Source of the DNA: Pseudonocardia kunmingensis
GTDB taxonomy: Bacteria; Actinomycetota; Actinomycetes; Mycobacteriales; Pseudonocardiaceae
Assembly (NCBI RefSeq): GCF_006716445.1
Contig: NZ_VFPA01000003.1
Location: 1,178,001-1,242,000, forward strand
DNA: 64,000 bases
Direction of reading: 5' to 3'
Position numbers and translations under genes: made by a program. The notes beneath the pieces were generated by a model. The model worked only from the letters and a program-made list of their open reading frames with translations, did no database searches and was not told where the DNA came from. Positions 30,896 through 39,480 of the stretch are shown piece by piece. Every line of letters begins with the position of its first letter. The stretch's first letter is position 1.

Positions 30896-32419
30896 TCAGA
30901 CGCCCACTCGGTCCTTCGGCGGCGCCTCGTCACCAGCGCTGCCCCGCCTCGTCAGCTTCCGGATCACCGGCAGCAGGAGCAGCACGGCGATCACCAGGTA
31001 CACCACCACCGACAGCGGCGTCGAGACCAGCGTCGTGACGTCGCCGTCGGCGATCTGCAGGGCCCGGCGCAGCTGCAGCTCCGCGTCCGGGCCGAGGATC
31101 ACGCCGATGATCGCCGGGAGCACCGGGAGGCCGTAGCGGCGCATGAGGAACCCGACGGCGCCGATCGCGAGCAGCACCAGCAGGTCGACGGGCTGGCCGC
31201 TCACCGCGTACGCGCCGACGCAGGCGAAGAACAGGATGCCCGCGTAGAGGTACGGCCGCGGGATCCGCAGCAGCTTCGCCCAGACCGGCGCGAGCGGCAG
31301 GTTCAGCACCAGCAGCAGCACCAGGCCGATGAACAGGCTGGCGATGAGCGTCCACACCAGGTCCGGCTCGGTCTCGAACAGCAGCGGGCCGGGCTGGATG
31401 CCGAACTGCTGGAACGCCGCGAGCATGACGGCCGCGATCGCGGTGGTCGGCAGGCCCAGGGTGAGCATCGTGGCGAGCGTGCCCGCCGAGGAGGCGCTGG
31501 CCGCCGACTCCGGGCCGGCGACGCCCTCGATCGCGCCGGTGCCGAACTCCTCGGGTCGCCGGGAGAGTCGCCGCTCGGCGACGTAGGACATGAACGTCGA
31601 CATCTCCGCGCCGCCGGCCGGGATCGAGCCGAAGGTGAACCCGATGAACGGCCCGCGCAGCCACGGCTTCCAGGTGCGGCGCAGGTCCTCGCGCGACAGC
31701 CACGGCCGTCCGACCGGGATCGGGCGGTCGACGCTGCGGCGCAGGTGCGCGGCCACCCACAGCGCCTCGCCCACCGCGAACAGCCCGACCGCGACGATCA
31801 CGACGTCGATGCCGTCGGCGAGCTGCGGGACGCCGAACGTGAGGCGCGGCTGCCCGGACAGCGGGTCGAGCCCCACCAGGCCGATGGTCAGGCCGATCGC
31901 GAGCGCCGCGAAGCCGCGCACCCGGGAGCTGCCCAGCACCGACGTGACGGCCACGAACGCCAGCACCATGATCGCGAAGAAGTCCGGGGCACCGATGTCG
32001 ACCGCCACCGACGCGACGAGCGGCGCGAGCAGCACCAGGCCGAGCGCACCGGCGATGCCGCCGATGAAGTGCCCGATCGCGGCGGTCGCGAGCGCCTGGG
32101 CGCCGCGGCCCGAGCGGGCCATCGGGTTGCCCTCGATCGCCGCCATCACCGAGGCGCTCTCGCCGGGCGTGTTGAGCAGGATCGAGGTGGTCGAGCCACC
32201 GAACATCGCGCCGAAGTAGATGCCCGCGAACAGGATGAACGCGCCGGTCGGGTCGAACGCGTAGGTGACGGGCAGCAGCAGCGCCACCGCCATCGCCGGG
32301 CCGATGCCGGGCAGCACGCCGATGGCCGTGCCCAGCAGCACCCCGATCGCGGAGAACAGCAGGTTCCCCGGTGTCAGCGCCTGGCCGAACCCGTCGAGCA
32401 GGAGGGTCAGGTTCTCCAT
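30896..32419 (-). CDS. tctA: Tripartite tricarboxylate transporter, TctA large membrane subunit
   Basis: A 507-aa channel subunit with ~12 membrane helices. TctA landmarks are LLGTAIGVLPGIGPAMAVALLLPVTYAFDP, FAGIYFGAMFGGSTTSILLNTPGESASV and FGSIPAGGAEMSTFMSY. It is last in the tctC-tctB-tctA operon and begins 1 bp after the tctB stop. It takes up citrate-like or other carboxylates delivered by TctC, driven by an ion gradient. Confidence 0.95.
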   Translation of the reverse strand: MENLTLLLDGFGQALTPGNLLFSAIGVLLGTAIGVLPGIGPAMAVALLLPVTYAFDPTGAFILFAGIYFGAMFGGSTTSILLNTPGESASVMAAIEGNPMARSGRGAQALATAAIGHFIGGIAGALGLVLLAPLVASVAVDIGAPDFFAIMVLAFVAVTSVLGSSRVRGFAALAIGLTIGLVGLDPLSGQPRLTFGVPQLADGIDVVIVAVGLFAVGEALWVAAHLRRSVDRPIPVGRPWLSREDLRRTWKPWLRGPFIGFTFGSIPAGGAEMSTFMSYVAERRLSRRPEEFGTGAIEGVAGPESAASASSAGTLATMLTLGLPTTAIAAVMLAAFQQFGIQPGPLLFETEPDLVWTLIASLFIGLVLLLVLNLPLAPVWAKLLRIPRPYLYAGILFFACVGAYAVSGQPVDLLVLLAIGAVGFLMRRYGLPVLPAIIGVILGPDAELQLRRALQIADGDVTTLVSTPLSVVVYLVIAVLLLLPVIRKLTRRGSAGDEAPPKDRVGV

Positions 32420-32420
32420 G

Positions 32421-32921
32421 TCAGAAGGCCCCCATCAGCGGTCCGCCGGGCAGGTCCACGCCGAGCAGCGCGTCGAACACGAGCCACGTCGCGAGCGACA
32501 CGCCCGCGGCGATCAGGAGGTCGCGCGGGAAGGCGCGCGAGCCCAGCGCGTAGGTGGCGCCCCAGAACAGCACGGTGCCGGCGATCGGCCAGCCGACCAG
32601 CGGGATCAGCGCCGCCGTCGCCACGAGCACCCCGGCGAGCAGCAGCACCGTGCGGAGGTCCGTGGGCGCGGTGAGGTCGACGTCCTCGCCGCCCTCGGCC
32701 TCGCCGCGCCCGCCGCGCAGCACGTCGACGGTGAGCAGCACGGCCAGCGCCACGAGCAGCAGCCCCAGCAGGACCGGCACGGCGTTCGGGCCGAGCGGGT
32801 CGGCGGCGTTGCCGGAACGCGGCGCGACCGTCACGTCGGCGAGCACCAGGACGCCCGTGAGGAGCAGCAGCGCCGAGACGCCCAGCTCGGACCGCTCCCG
32901 CAACCAGGTGATCGCGGTCAT
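32421..32921 (-). CDS. tctB: Tripartite tricarboxylate transporter, TctB small membrane subunit
   Basis: A 166-aa protein with four hydrophobic segments (SALLLLTGVLVLADV, VPVLLGLLLVALAVLL, VLLLAGVLVATAALIPLVGWP and LLIAAGVSLATWLVFDALLGVDLP). Weakly conserved in sequence but placed as expected between tctC and tctA. Its ATG overlaps the tctC stop (ATGA). Confidence 0.92.
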   Translation of the reverse strand: MTAITWLRERSELGVSALLLLTGVLVLADVTVAPRSGNAADPLGPNAVPVLLGLLLVALAVLLTVDVLRGGRGEAEGGEDVDLTAPTDLRTVLLLAGVLVATAALIPLVGWPIAGTVLFWGATYALGSRAFPRDLLIAAGVSLATWLVFDALLGVDLPGGPLMGAF

Positions 32922-33907
32922 GCCACGAGCCCCAGGTTGCGCAGCACCCCGGCCACCCGGTCGCTCTCGGCCGCCAGGAAGTCGCCGAACCCGTCGCCGG
33001 GCAGGAACGCGTCCTGCCAGCCGTTGCGCGCGAGCGCCTCCTGCCACTCCGGGGACTCGCGCAGCGCGCTGAACGCGTCCACCAGCTCGGCGCGGCCCTC
33101 CTCGCTGAGCCCCGGCGGCGCGACGATCCCGCGCCAGTTCGTGAACTCCACGTCGACGCCCGCCTCCTTCAACGTCGGCGCGTCGACACCCGGGACGCGC
33201 TGCGGTGCGGTCACCGCGAGCACCCGCAGCTCGCCCGCCTCGATCTGGTCGGCGTACTCGCCCAGCCCGGAGACGCCGAACGCCACCTTCCCGCCGAGCA
33301 CGGCGGCCAGCAGCTCGCCACCGCCGTCGTAGGAGACGTAGTTGACCGCGCGCGGGTCGATCCCGGCGCCCTCGGCCATGAGCATCGGCGCGAGGTGGTC
33401 CGGGCCGCCCGGGCTGGAACCGCCCCCGACGGGCACCGCGCCCGGGTCGGCCCGCCACAGCGCGAGCAGGTCCTCGACCGAGCGCAGCGGCGAGTCCTTG
33501 CCGACGACGACGATCTCGGTCTCCTCGGTCAGCCGGGCGATCGGCGTCGTATCGGTGAGGGTGGCCGGTGACTCGTTCGTGTACACCGAGCCGACCACGC
33601 CCAGCCCCATGGACATGACGAGCCGGTCGTTGCCGCTCTCGTTCACCGTCCGGCCCAGGCCGACCGTGCCGCCCGCGCCCGGGAGGTTGAACACCTCCAC
33701 GGCGCCGGTGAGGCCCGCGTCCTCCATCGCCTTCGCCGCCGTGCGCGCGGTGATGTCGTAGCCACCGCCCGGCGCGTTCGGCACCAGGACGCGCAGGCCG
33801 CGCAGCTGAGTGCCGTCCCCACCGCCGGTCAGCCCGCCGACCAGCGGCGGTACCAGCAGCACCGCGGCCAACGCCGCGATCACCGCGGCCACACTCCGGC
33901 TCCGCAT
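32918..33907 (-). CDS. tctC: Tripartite tricarboxylate transporter, TctC substrate-binding protein
   Basis: A 329-aa exported binding protein (Bug family). After a membrane-like signal segment (VAAVIAALAAVLLVPPLVGGL) it has LRVLVPNAPGGGYDITARTAAKAM and VEVFNLPGAGGTVGLGRTVN, the usual ligand-binding loops of TctC proteins. No lipobox Cys is visible. ATG 33907 follows a GGGAGG ribosome site. It is divergent from the CitA-type kinase, which probably senses the same carboxylate. Confidence 0.94.
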   Translation of the reverse strand: MRSRSVAAVIAALAAVLLVPPLVGGLTGGGDGTQLRGLRVLVPNAPGGGYDITARTAAKAMEDAGLTGAVEVFNLPGAGGTVGLGRTVNESGNDRLVMSMGLGVVGSVYTNESPATLTDTTPIARLTEETEIVVVGKDSPLRSVEDLLALWRADPGAVPVGGGSSPGGPDHLAPMLMAEGAGIDPRAVNYVSYDGGGELLAAVLGGKVAFGVSGLGEYADQIEAGELRVLAVTAPQRVPGVDAPTLKEAGVDVEFTNWRGIVAPPGLSEEGRAELVDAFSALRESPEWQEALARNGWQDAFLPGDGFGDFLAAESDRVAGVLRNLGLVA

Positions 33908-33988
33908 GTGCCTCCCTCTCCGTCGAGGTCCGTCGTGGCGCACATCGTGGGTCCCCGCGGCGACGGTGTCTGCCTTGCTCGCACATCG

Positions 33989-34006
33989 GTCGTTGTGGTC
34001 GTTGTG
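33989..34006. repeat. Two 9-bp direct repeats in tctC/kinase intergenic region
   Basis: GTCGTTGTG occurs twice in tandem (33989-33997, 33998-34006) and continues GTCA, in the 140-bp gap between divergent tctC and the kinase gene. This spacing suits a response-regulator dimer binding on one DNA face. Confidence 0.5.
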
Positions 34007-34047
34007 GTCACGGCAGTTCCGCCGCGTCCCGTGAGACCCTCCCGTCC

Positions 34048-35610
34048 GTGTCGAAGACACTCGCGCGGCAGTTCCTGGGCTGGCAGCTCGGGATCGTCGG
34101 GCTGCTGCTCGTCGCCGTCACCGGGCTCGCCGTCGTGCAGTCGAACGCGGCGTTCCGGGAGACGCAGGGGCGGCGCATGCTGTCGGTCGCGGAGGACGTG
34201 GCGGCCACCGCGGGCGTGCGGGAGAGCCTCGCGACCCGCTCCCACGGCCCGCTGCCCGCGCTCGGCACCAGCGCCCGCAACCTGTCGGGCGCCGACGAGA
34301 TCGTGATCGCCGACGCCGGCCTCGTCGTGCGCAGCGCGGCCGACCCGGCCGAGGTCGGCGAGCCCTTCCCGGTCGGGGAGAGCACGGCGCCGTCCGGCCG
34401 GGCCTGGGTCGGCAACCCGGACGGGAGCACCGTCGTCGCGCACGTGCCGGTGCTGGACGACCGGGGCCGCGTGGTCGGGCTCGTCGCGGCCCGCGCCGAG
34501 GCGCCGTCGCTGCTCAGCGGCCTGCTCGCGGCACCCGCACCGGCCGCGGCGCTGGTGGGCGTCGCGGTGGTGCTCGGGGTGGCGGGTTCGCTGCTGCTGG
34601 CCCGGCGGGTGCGCCGCCAGACCCTCGGGTTGGAGCCGGCCGAGATCGTGGAGCTGGTGCAGCGCCGCGAGGCCATGCTGCTGGGTGTGAAGGAAGGGGT
34701 ACTGGGGCTGGACGGCGCGAACCGGATCACGCTGCGCAACGCGGCCGCCGCCGAGCTGCTGGGCATCGGCGAGGTCGGCGCGCGGATCGACGAGCTCGAC
34801 CTGGACGAGCGGCTGCGCGACGTGCTCACCGGTGCCGCCGTCGGCGAGGACCAGGTGGTGCTGCACGGCAGCCGCGTCCTGGTGCTGAACCGGATGCCGG
34901 TGGTCGTCGACGGGGCGCAGGTCGGCGCGGTCGTCACGCTGCGGGACCGCACCGAGCTCGCCACGCTCGAGGACCGCCTCGACGCCTCGCGCCACGTCAC
35001 CGACACCCTGCGGGCGCAGGCGCACGAGTTCACCAACCGGCTGCACACCATCGCCGGGCTCACCGAGCTGGGCGAGCACGAGGAGGTGCGCCGCTTCGTG
35101 GCGGGCGTCGTCGCGGGCTCGGACCAGTGGCGTCGCGAGGTCACCGCGCGCGTCGGCGACGCGGCCGTGGCCGCCCTGCTGGTGGCCAAGGCGAGCCTCG
35201 CCACCGAGCGCGGGGCGCAGCTGCGGCTCGCCCTGGGCAGCCGCCTCGACGCGGTCGACCCGGCGCGCGACCCGGCCCTGTCGGCCGACCTCGTCACCGT
35301 GGTGGGCAACCTCGTCGACAACGCCCTGGACGCCGCGGGCGCGGGCTGGGTGGAGGTCGGCTTCGGCCGGGAGGGGGACGCCGTGCGCGTGACGGTGCGC
35401 GACTCCGGTCCGGGCGTCGCGTCGGAGCTGGTCGAGGAGGTGTTCCGGCACGGGTTCAGCACCAAGGCCGCCGAGCACGACGCCGGGGGCCGCGGGCTCG
35501 GGTTGGCGCTGGCCCGGCAGGTCTGCCTCCGGCGCGGCGGGTCGATCACCCTGCGCAACGACGGCGGCGCCGAGTTCACCGCCTGCCTGCCGCTGGCGGT
35601 GGCCGCCTGA
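34048..35610 (+). CDS. CitA/DcuS-family sensor histidine kinase
   Basis: A 520-aa membrane kinase: helix 1 (GIVGLLLVAVTGLAVV), an extracytoplasmic PAS-like sensor (~residues 35-160), helix 2 (ALVGVAVVLGVAGSLLLA), a cytoplasmic PAS region and a Spo0B-type dimerisation helix with His326 in AQAHEFTNRLHTI. HATPase motifs NLVDNALDA, DSGPGV and GRGLGLALARQ follow. It is coupled to the regulator gene (TGATG) and divergent from tctCBA, so it probably senses a tri- or dicarboxylate. Confidence 0.95.
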   Translation: MSKTLARQFLGWQLGIVGLLLVAVTGLAVVQSNAAFRETQGRRMLSVAEDVAATAGVRESLATRSHGPLPALGTSARNLSGADEIVIADAGLVVRSAADPAEVGEPFPVGESTAPSGRAWVGNPDGSTVVAHVPVLDDRGRVVGLVAARAEAPSLLSGLLAAPAPAAALVGVAVVLGVAGSLLLARRVRRQTLGLEPAEIVELVQRREAMLLGVKEGVLGLDGANRITLRNAAAAELLGIGEVGARIDELDLDERLRDVLTGAAVGEDQVVLHGSRVLVLNRMPVVVDGAQVGAVVTLRDRTELATLEDRLDASRHVTDTLRAQAHEFTNRLHTIAGLTELGEHEEVRRFVAGVVAGSDQWRREVTARVGDAAVAALLVAKASLATERGAQLRLALGSRLDAVDPARDPALSADLVTVVGNLVDNALDAAGAGWVEVGFGREGDAVRVTVRDSGPGVASELVEEVFRHGFSTKAAEHDAGGRGLGLALARQVCLRRGGSITLRNDGGAEFTACLPLAVAA

Positions 35611-36278
35611 TGCGCGTCCTCGTCGTCGACGACGACTTCATGGTCGCCCGCGTGCACAGCGGGTACGTCGCGCGGATCCCCGGCTGCGAGGTCGCCGGCG
35701 TCGCCCACACCGCCGCCGACGCCGTCCGGCTGGCCGGGGAGCTGCGCCCCGACCTCGTGCTGCTGGACGTCTACCTGCCCGACCGCTCCGGGATCGAGGT
35801 GCTGCGCGAGCTGCGCACGGGAGCGCCCGACGACCCGTTCGTGCTGGTCATCACGGCCGCCGACGACCCGGTGACGGTGACGGCGGCCCTGCACGGCGGC
35901 GCCACCCACTACCTGGTGAAGCCGTTCGACGCCGCGGCGCTGCGCGAGCACGTCGAGCGCGTGGCGCGGGTCCGCGGACGGCTGGCCGGGCTCTCACGGG
36001 CCGCGCAGGACGACATCGACAGCGTCTTCGGCGGGCGGTCGGGCGCCACCGCCCGATTGCCGAAGGGCCTCACCGCGCCCACCGCGCAGCTCGTCATGGA
36101 GGTGCTGCGGGAGCACGACGGGGACCTGTCGGCCGCCGAGTGCGCAGAGCGGACCGAGCTGTCGCGGGTGAGCGCGCGGCGCTACCTGGAGCACTTCGTG
36201 ACGACCGGCGCGGCAACGGTCCGCCTGCGCTACGGCGGAACGGGCCGCCCCGAGCGGCGCTACCGCTGGAGCGACTGA
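35610..36278 (+). CDS. CitB/DctR-type response regulator
   Basis: A 222-aa regulator with receiver (Asp53 in LLLDVYLPD, Lys in LVKPFD) and a C-terminal winged-helix of the CitB type (TAQLVMEVLREHDGDLSAAECAERTELSRVSARRYLEHFVTTGAATVRLRYG). It is the cognate partner of the kinase before it. The likely target is the divergent tct operon. Confidence 0.95.
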   Translation: MRVLVVDDDFMVARVHSGYVARIPGCEVAGVAHTAADAVRLAGELRPDLVLLDVYLPDRSGIEVLRELRTGAPDDPFVLVITAADDPVTVTAALHGGATHYLVKPFDAAALREHVERVARVRGRLAGLSRAAQDDIDSVFGGRSGATARLPKGLTAPTAQLVMEVLREHDGDLSAAECAERTELSRVSARRYLEHFVTTGAATVRLRYGGTGRPERRYRWSD

Positions 36279-36347
36279 CCGCACACACCATCGCGAGGCC
36301 GCACACGTGCCCGGCGGTGTGTGCGGTCGCGCGACGGTGTGTGCGGT
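36278..36347. repeat. GTGTGTGCG-family inverted repeat, copy B
   Basis: ACCGCACACACC (36278-36289) is perfectly complementary to GGTGTGTGCGGT at 36336-36347 and to a second identical copy at 36316-36327. It begins at the stop codon of the response regulator and shares CGCACA-ACC-...-GAGGCC-CGCACAC with copy A at 20672-20749. Confidence 0.8.
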
Positions 36348-36403
36348 GGCCCGGCGACCCTGACGTAGGGTCCGGACGTCTGATGTTCGTACTCGGGGGA
36401 CAC

Positions 36404-37690
36404 GTGATTCAGCGACGGGAATTCCTGCGCGCCGCAGCGCTCGGGGCGCTCGCCGGCGCGGGGCTCACCGGCTGCGGCAGCTCGGGCGGCGGGCCCGACG
36501 GCGACCTGCGGCTCGTCTTGTGCAACCACGTCTGGACCACCGCGATCCGGGAGCGCTTGCCCGAGTTCGAGCAGCTCAGCGGCCGTCGCGTGGTCGTCTC
36601 CACGATGACGGCCGACCAGCTCTCCTCGACCTACAACGTCAAGCTCAACGCGAGCGCGCCGGACGTCGACGTGATGATGTACCGGCCGCTGCAGGAGCAG
36701 CTGCTGTTCGCGCGCAACGGCTGGCTCGCCGACCTCACCGACCACGTCACCGGCGACACCGGCTACGACTGGTCCGACGTGCAGGCCGGCGCCCGGGAGC
36801 GGGTCACCACCGAGGGACGGGTGTTCGGCGTCCCGATCGTCACCGAGCGGCCCACGCTGTACTACCGGCGCGACCTCGTGCCCGACGGCCCGCCCGCCAC
36901 CCTGGACGAGCTGCGCGAGACGGCGCTGCGGCTGCACGACCCGGCCGCCGGGATGACCGGGTTCGCCGGGCGCGGGCAGCGCAACTTCGCCGTGAGCATG
37001 TTCTCCAGCTACCTGTACTCGTTCGGCGGCGACTTCGTCGTCGACGGCCGCTCGGGCGTCGCGACGCCGGAGGCGGTCGCCGCCTACTCCTACTACGGCG
37101 GGCTGCTGCGCGACGCCGGGCCGCTCGGCGTCACCAACATGAGCCTCGAGCAGATCACGCCGATCTTCGCGCAGGGCCGGGCGGCGTTCGCGATCGACGC
37201 CGACTCGGTCTACCTCAACTTCGTCGACCCGGAGACGTCCCTGGTCGGCGACCGCACCGGTTTCGCGCCCTTCCCCGCCGGACCGGCCGGCTCGCGCCCG
37301 TTCAACATCGCGTCCTGGGGTCTGGCGGTCAACGCGTTCTCCGAGCGGCGCGACGTCGCGTGGGAGTTCCTGCGCTGGGCCACGAGCCCGGAGACGGTGC
37401 TCGCGCTGCAGCGGGCCGGCGTGCCGGGCGCGCGGGACTCGGCCTGGCAGGATCCCGACGCCGGGGCGGCGTTCCCGCCCGACCTCGCCGCGTCCATGGT
37501 CGCCGGCAGCGCCACCGGCGTGCCCCGCGACCGGCCCGACGTCGTACAGGTCGGGCGTGCCCGCGACATCGTCGGCCGCCCGATGGTGGCCGCCGTCCTC
37601 GGCGAGGACGTCGTGGCCGAGGCGCACGACGCCTCGGAGGAGTTCGACGAGTTCCTGGTGCGGGACGCCCGGCAGCGCAGGATCCGATGA
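36404..37690 (+). CDS. Sugar ABC transporter substrate-binding lipoprotein
   Basis: A 428-aa extracellular solute-binding protein (family 1). The N-terminus has a Tat-like RREFLRAAALG and a lipobox LTGC. The body shows VTEGRVFGVPIVTERPTLYYRRDL and AFAIDADSVYLNF typical of sugar binders. The GTG at 36404 is preceded by GGGGGA; an ATG 21 bp upstream is possible. It is first in a four-gene operon with two permeases and D-mannonate dehydratase, suggesting uptake of a hexuronate or an oligosaccharide containing one (inference). Confidence 0.93.
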   Translation: MIQRREFLRAAALGALAGAGLTGCGSSGGGPDGDLRLVLCNHVWTTAIRERLPEFEQLSGRRVVVSTMTADQLSSTYNVKLNASAPDVDVMMYRPLQEQLLFARNGWLADLTDHVTGDTGYDWSDVQAGARERVTTEGRVFGVPIVTERPTLYYRRDLVPDGPPATLDELRETALRLHDPAAGMTGFAGRGQRNFAVSMFSSYLYSFGGDFVVDGRSGVATPEAVAAYSYYGGLLRDAGPLGVTNMSLEQITPIFAQGRAAFAIDADSVYLNFVDPETSLVGDRTGFAPFPAGPAGSRPFNIASWGLAVNAFSERRDVAWEFLRWATSPETVLALQRAGVPGARDSAWQDPDAGAAFPPDLAASMVAGSATGVPRDRPDVVQVGRARDIVGRPMVAAVLGEDVVAEAHDASEEFDEFLVRDARQRRIR

Positions 37691-37700
37691 GGAAGATCTG

Positions 37701-38594
37701 ATGGCCCTGACCCTCGAACAGGAGAACCGTCGGCTGAAGTGGACGATGATCAGCCCGGCCGTGCTGTTCATCGGCCTGATGATCGTCTTCCCGCTCGCGT
37801 ACACGGTCTGGCTGAGCACCACCGACGCGTTCGGCGCCGTCAACGCCGACACGGGGTTCCTCGGCCTCACGAACTACGCCGACGCCCTCGGCGACACGCG
37901 CCGGTTCTGGCCGGCGGTCTGGCGCACGGCCGTGTTCACCGTGGCCGCCGTCGTCATCGAGCTGGTGCTCGGGCTGGCGCTGGCGATGCTGCTGCGCCGC
38001 CCGTTCCGCGGGATGCGCTGGGTGCGCACGATCCTGATGGTCCCGCTGCTCGCCACGCCGGTGGCGGTCGGCGTGCTGTGGCTGCTGATCCTCGACCCGA
38101 CCGTCGGCATCGCCAACGCGATCCTCGGGCTCGTCGGGATCCCGCCGCAGCCCTTCCTCGGCTCGGTGACGCAGTCGCTGCCCACGCTCGTGCTCATCGA
38201 CGTCTGGCAGTGGACGCCGATGATGACGCTGCTGCTGCTCGCGGGGCTCACCACGCTGCCCGAGGAGCCGGAGGAGGCCGCGCTCGTCGACGGCGCCACC
38301 GCCTGGCAGCGGTTCCGGCTCGTGACCCTGCCGATGCTGGGCACCACGATCGTCACCGCCCTGGTGCTGCGCAGCGTCGACGCGCTCAAGACCTTCGACC
38401 TGATCTACGCGACGAAGGGCGCGGGCGGCGGCTCCAGCCACGAGGCGGAGACCCTGAACGTCTACGCCTACGGCCTCACGTTCGACTACCAGGAGTACGG
38501 GCTCGCCGCCGCCGTGCTCGTCGTGTTCACCGTGCTGATCATCGGGATCGTCGTCGCCCTGCGAGCCCGCTCCTCCGACAAGGCCGGATCATGA
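37701..38594 (+). CDS. Sugar ABC transporter permease (MalF-type)
   Basis: A 297-aa permease with six membrane helices and the EAA loop EEPEEAALVDGATAWQRFRLVTLPMLG, which contacts the ATPase. It starts after GAGGAAGATCTG. Its stop overlaps the next permease by 4 bp. No ATPase gene is present, so the complex probably uses a shared MsiK-like ATPase encoded elsewhere. Confidence 0.94.
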   Translation: MALTLEQENRRLKWTMISPAVLFIGLMIVFPLAYTVWLSTTDAFGAVNADTGFLGLTNYADALGDTRRFWPAVWRTAVFTVAAVVIELVLGLALAMLLRRPFRGMRWVRTILMVPLLATPVAVGVLWLLILDPTVGIANAILGLVGIPPQPFLGSVTQSLPTLVLIDVWQWTPMMTLLLLAGLTTLPEEPEEAALVDGATAWQRFRLVTLPMLGTTIVTALVLRSVDALKTFDLIYATKGAGGGSSHEAETLNVYAYGLTFDYQEYGLAAAVLVVFTVLIIGIVVALRARSSDKAGS

Positions 38595-39460
38595 TCGCAA
38601 CCCTTTCCGAGCCCGCGACCGCCACCGCGACGTCGCGCGGCCCCGACCCGCGCAAGCGCCGGACGGAGCGCCTGCGGCTCACCGCGGTCGTGCTCGTGAG
38701 CCTGGTGTTCGCACTGCCGCTGGTCTGGATGGTGCTCGCCGCCTTCAAGACCAACGTGCAGATCGGCAACACCGCCGACGCGATCGTCTTCACGCCCACG
38801 CTGCAGAACTTCCGCACGGTCTTCGACCAGGGCGTGTTCCTCCCCGCGATGGTGAACTCGATCATCGTGGCCGTGGTGTCGACGGTGCTGTCGGCGCTGG
38901 TCGCCGTGCCGGCCGCGTGGGCGATCGGACGGTTCGGGATGCACCGCGCGGGCGGCTGGGTGCTGATCGCGCGCATCATCCCGGCGATCTCGCTGCTGGT
39001 GCCCTGGTACTACGTGTTCGCCCGGCTGGAGCTGGTCGGCGGCTACACGGTGCTGGTGCTGTCCCACATGTTCGTCTCGGTGCCGCTCATCACCTGGATC
39101 ATGATCGGCTTCTTCGAGGGGCTCCCGGTGGAGCTGGAGGAGGCGGGCCGCGTCGACGGGCTCTCGGCGTTCGGCGCGTTCCTGCGGATCTCGCTGCCGC
39201 TCGCCACCGCGGGCACGGCCACCGCGTGCGTCCTGGCCACCGTGTTCAGCTGGAACAACTTCATCTTCGCGCTGATCCTCTCCGACGAGACCACGAAGAC
39301 GCTCCCGGTGGCGCTGTTCAACTTCATCTCCTACGCCAGCGTCGACTGGGGCGGGCTGATGGCGGCCTCCACGCTGATGAGCGTGCCCGTCGTGCTCGCC
39401 GCCGTGTTCGGGCAGCGCTACCTCGTCGCCGGTCTCACCGCCGGCGCCACCAAGGGTTGA
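38591..39460 (+). CDS. Sugar ABC transporter permease (MalG-type)
   Basis: A 289-aa permease with six helices. The EAA loop is ELEEAGRVDGLSAFGAFLRISLPLA, and FKTNVQIGNTADAIVFTPTLQNFRTVF is the usual first periplasmic loop. Coupled to the MalF-type permease (ATGA) and followed 20 bp later by manD. Confidence 0.94.
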   Translation: MIATLSEPATATATSRGPDPRKRRTERLRLTAVVLVSLVFALPLVWMVLAAFKTNVQIGNTADAIVFTPTLQNFRTVFDQGVFLPAMVNSIIVAVVSTVLSALVAVPAAWAIGRFGMHRAGGWVLIARIIPAISLLVPWYYVFARLELVGGYTVLVLSHMFVSVPLITWIMIGFFEGLPVELEEAGRVDGLSAFGAFLRISLPLATAGTATACVLATVFSWNNFIFALILSDETTKTLPVALFNFISYASVDWGGLMAASTLMSVPVVLAAVFGQRYLVAGLTAGATKG

Positions 39461-39480
39461 GACCTACCGGAAGGACCTCC

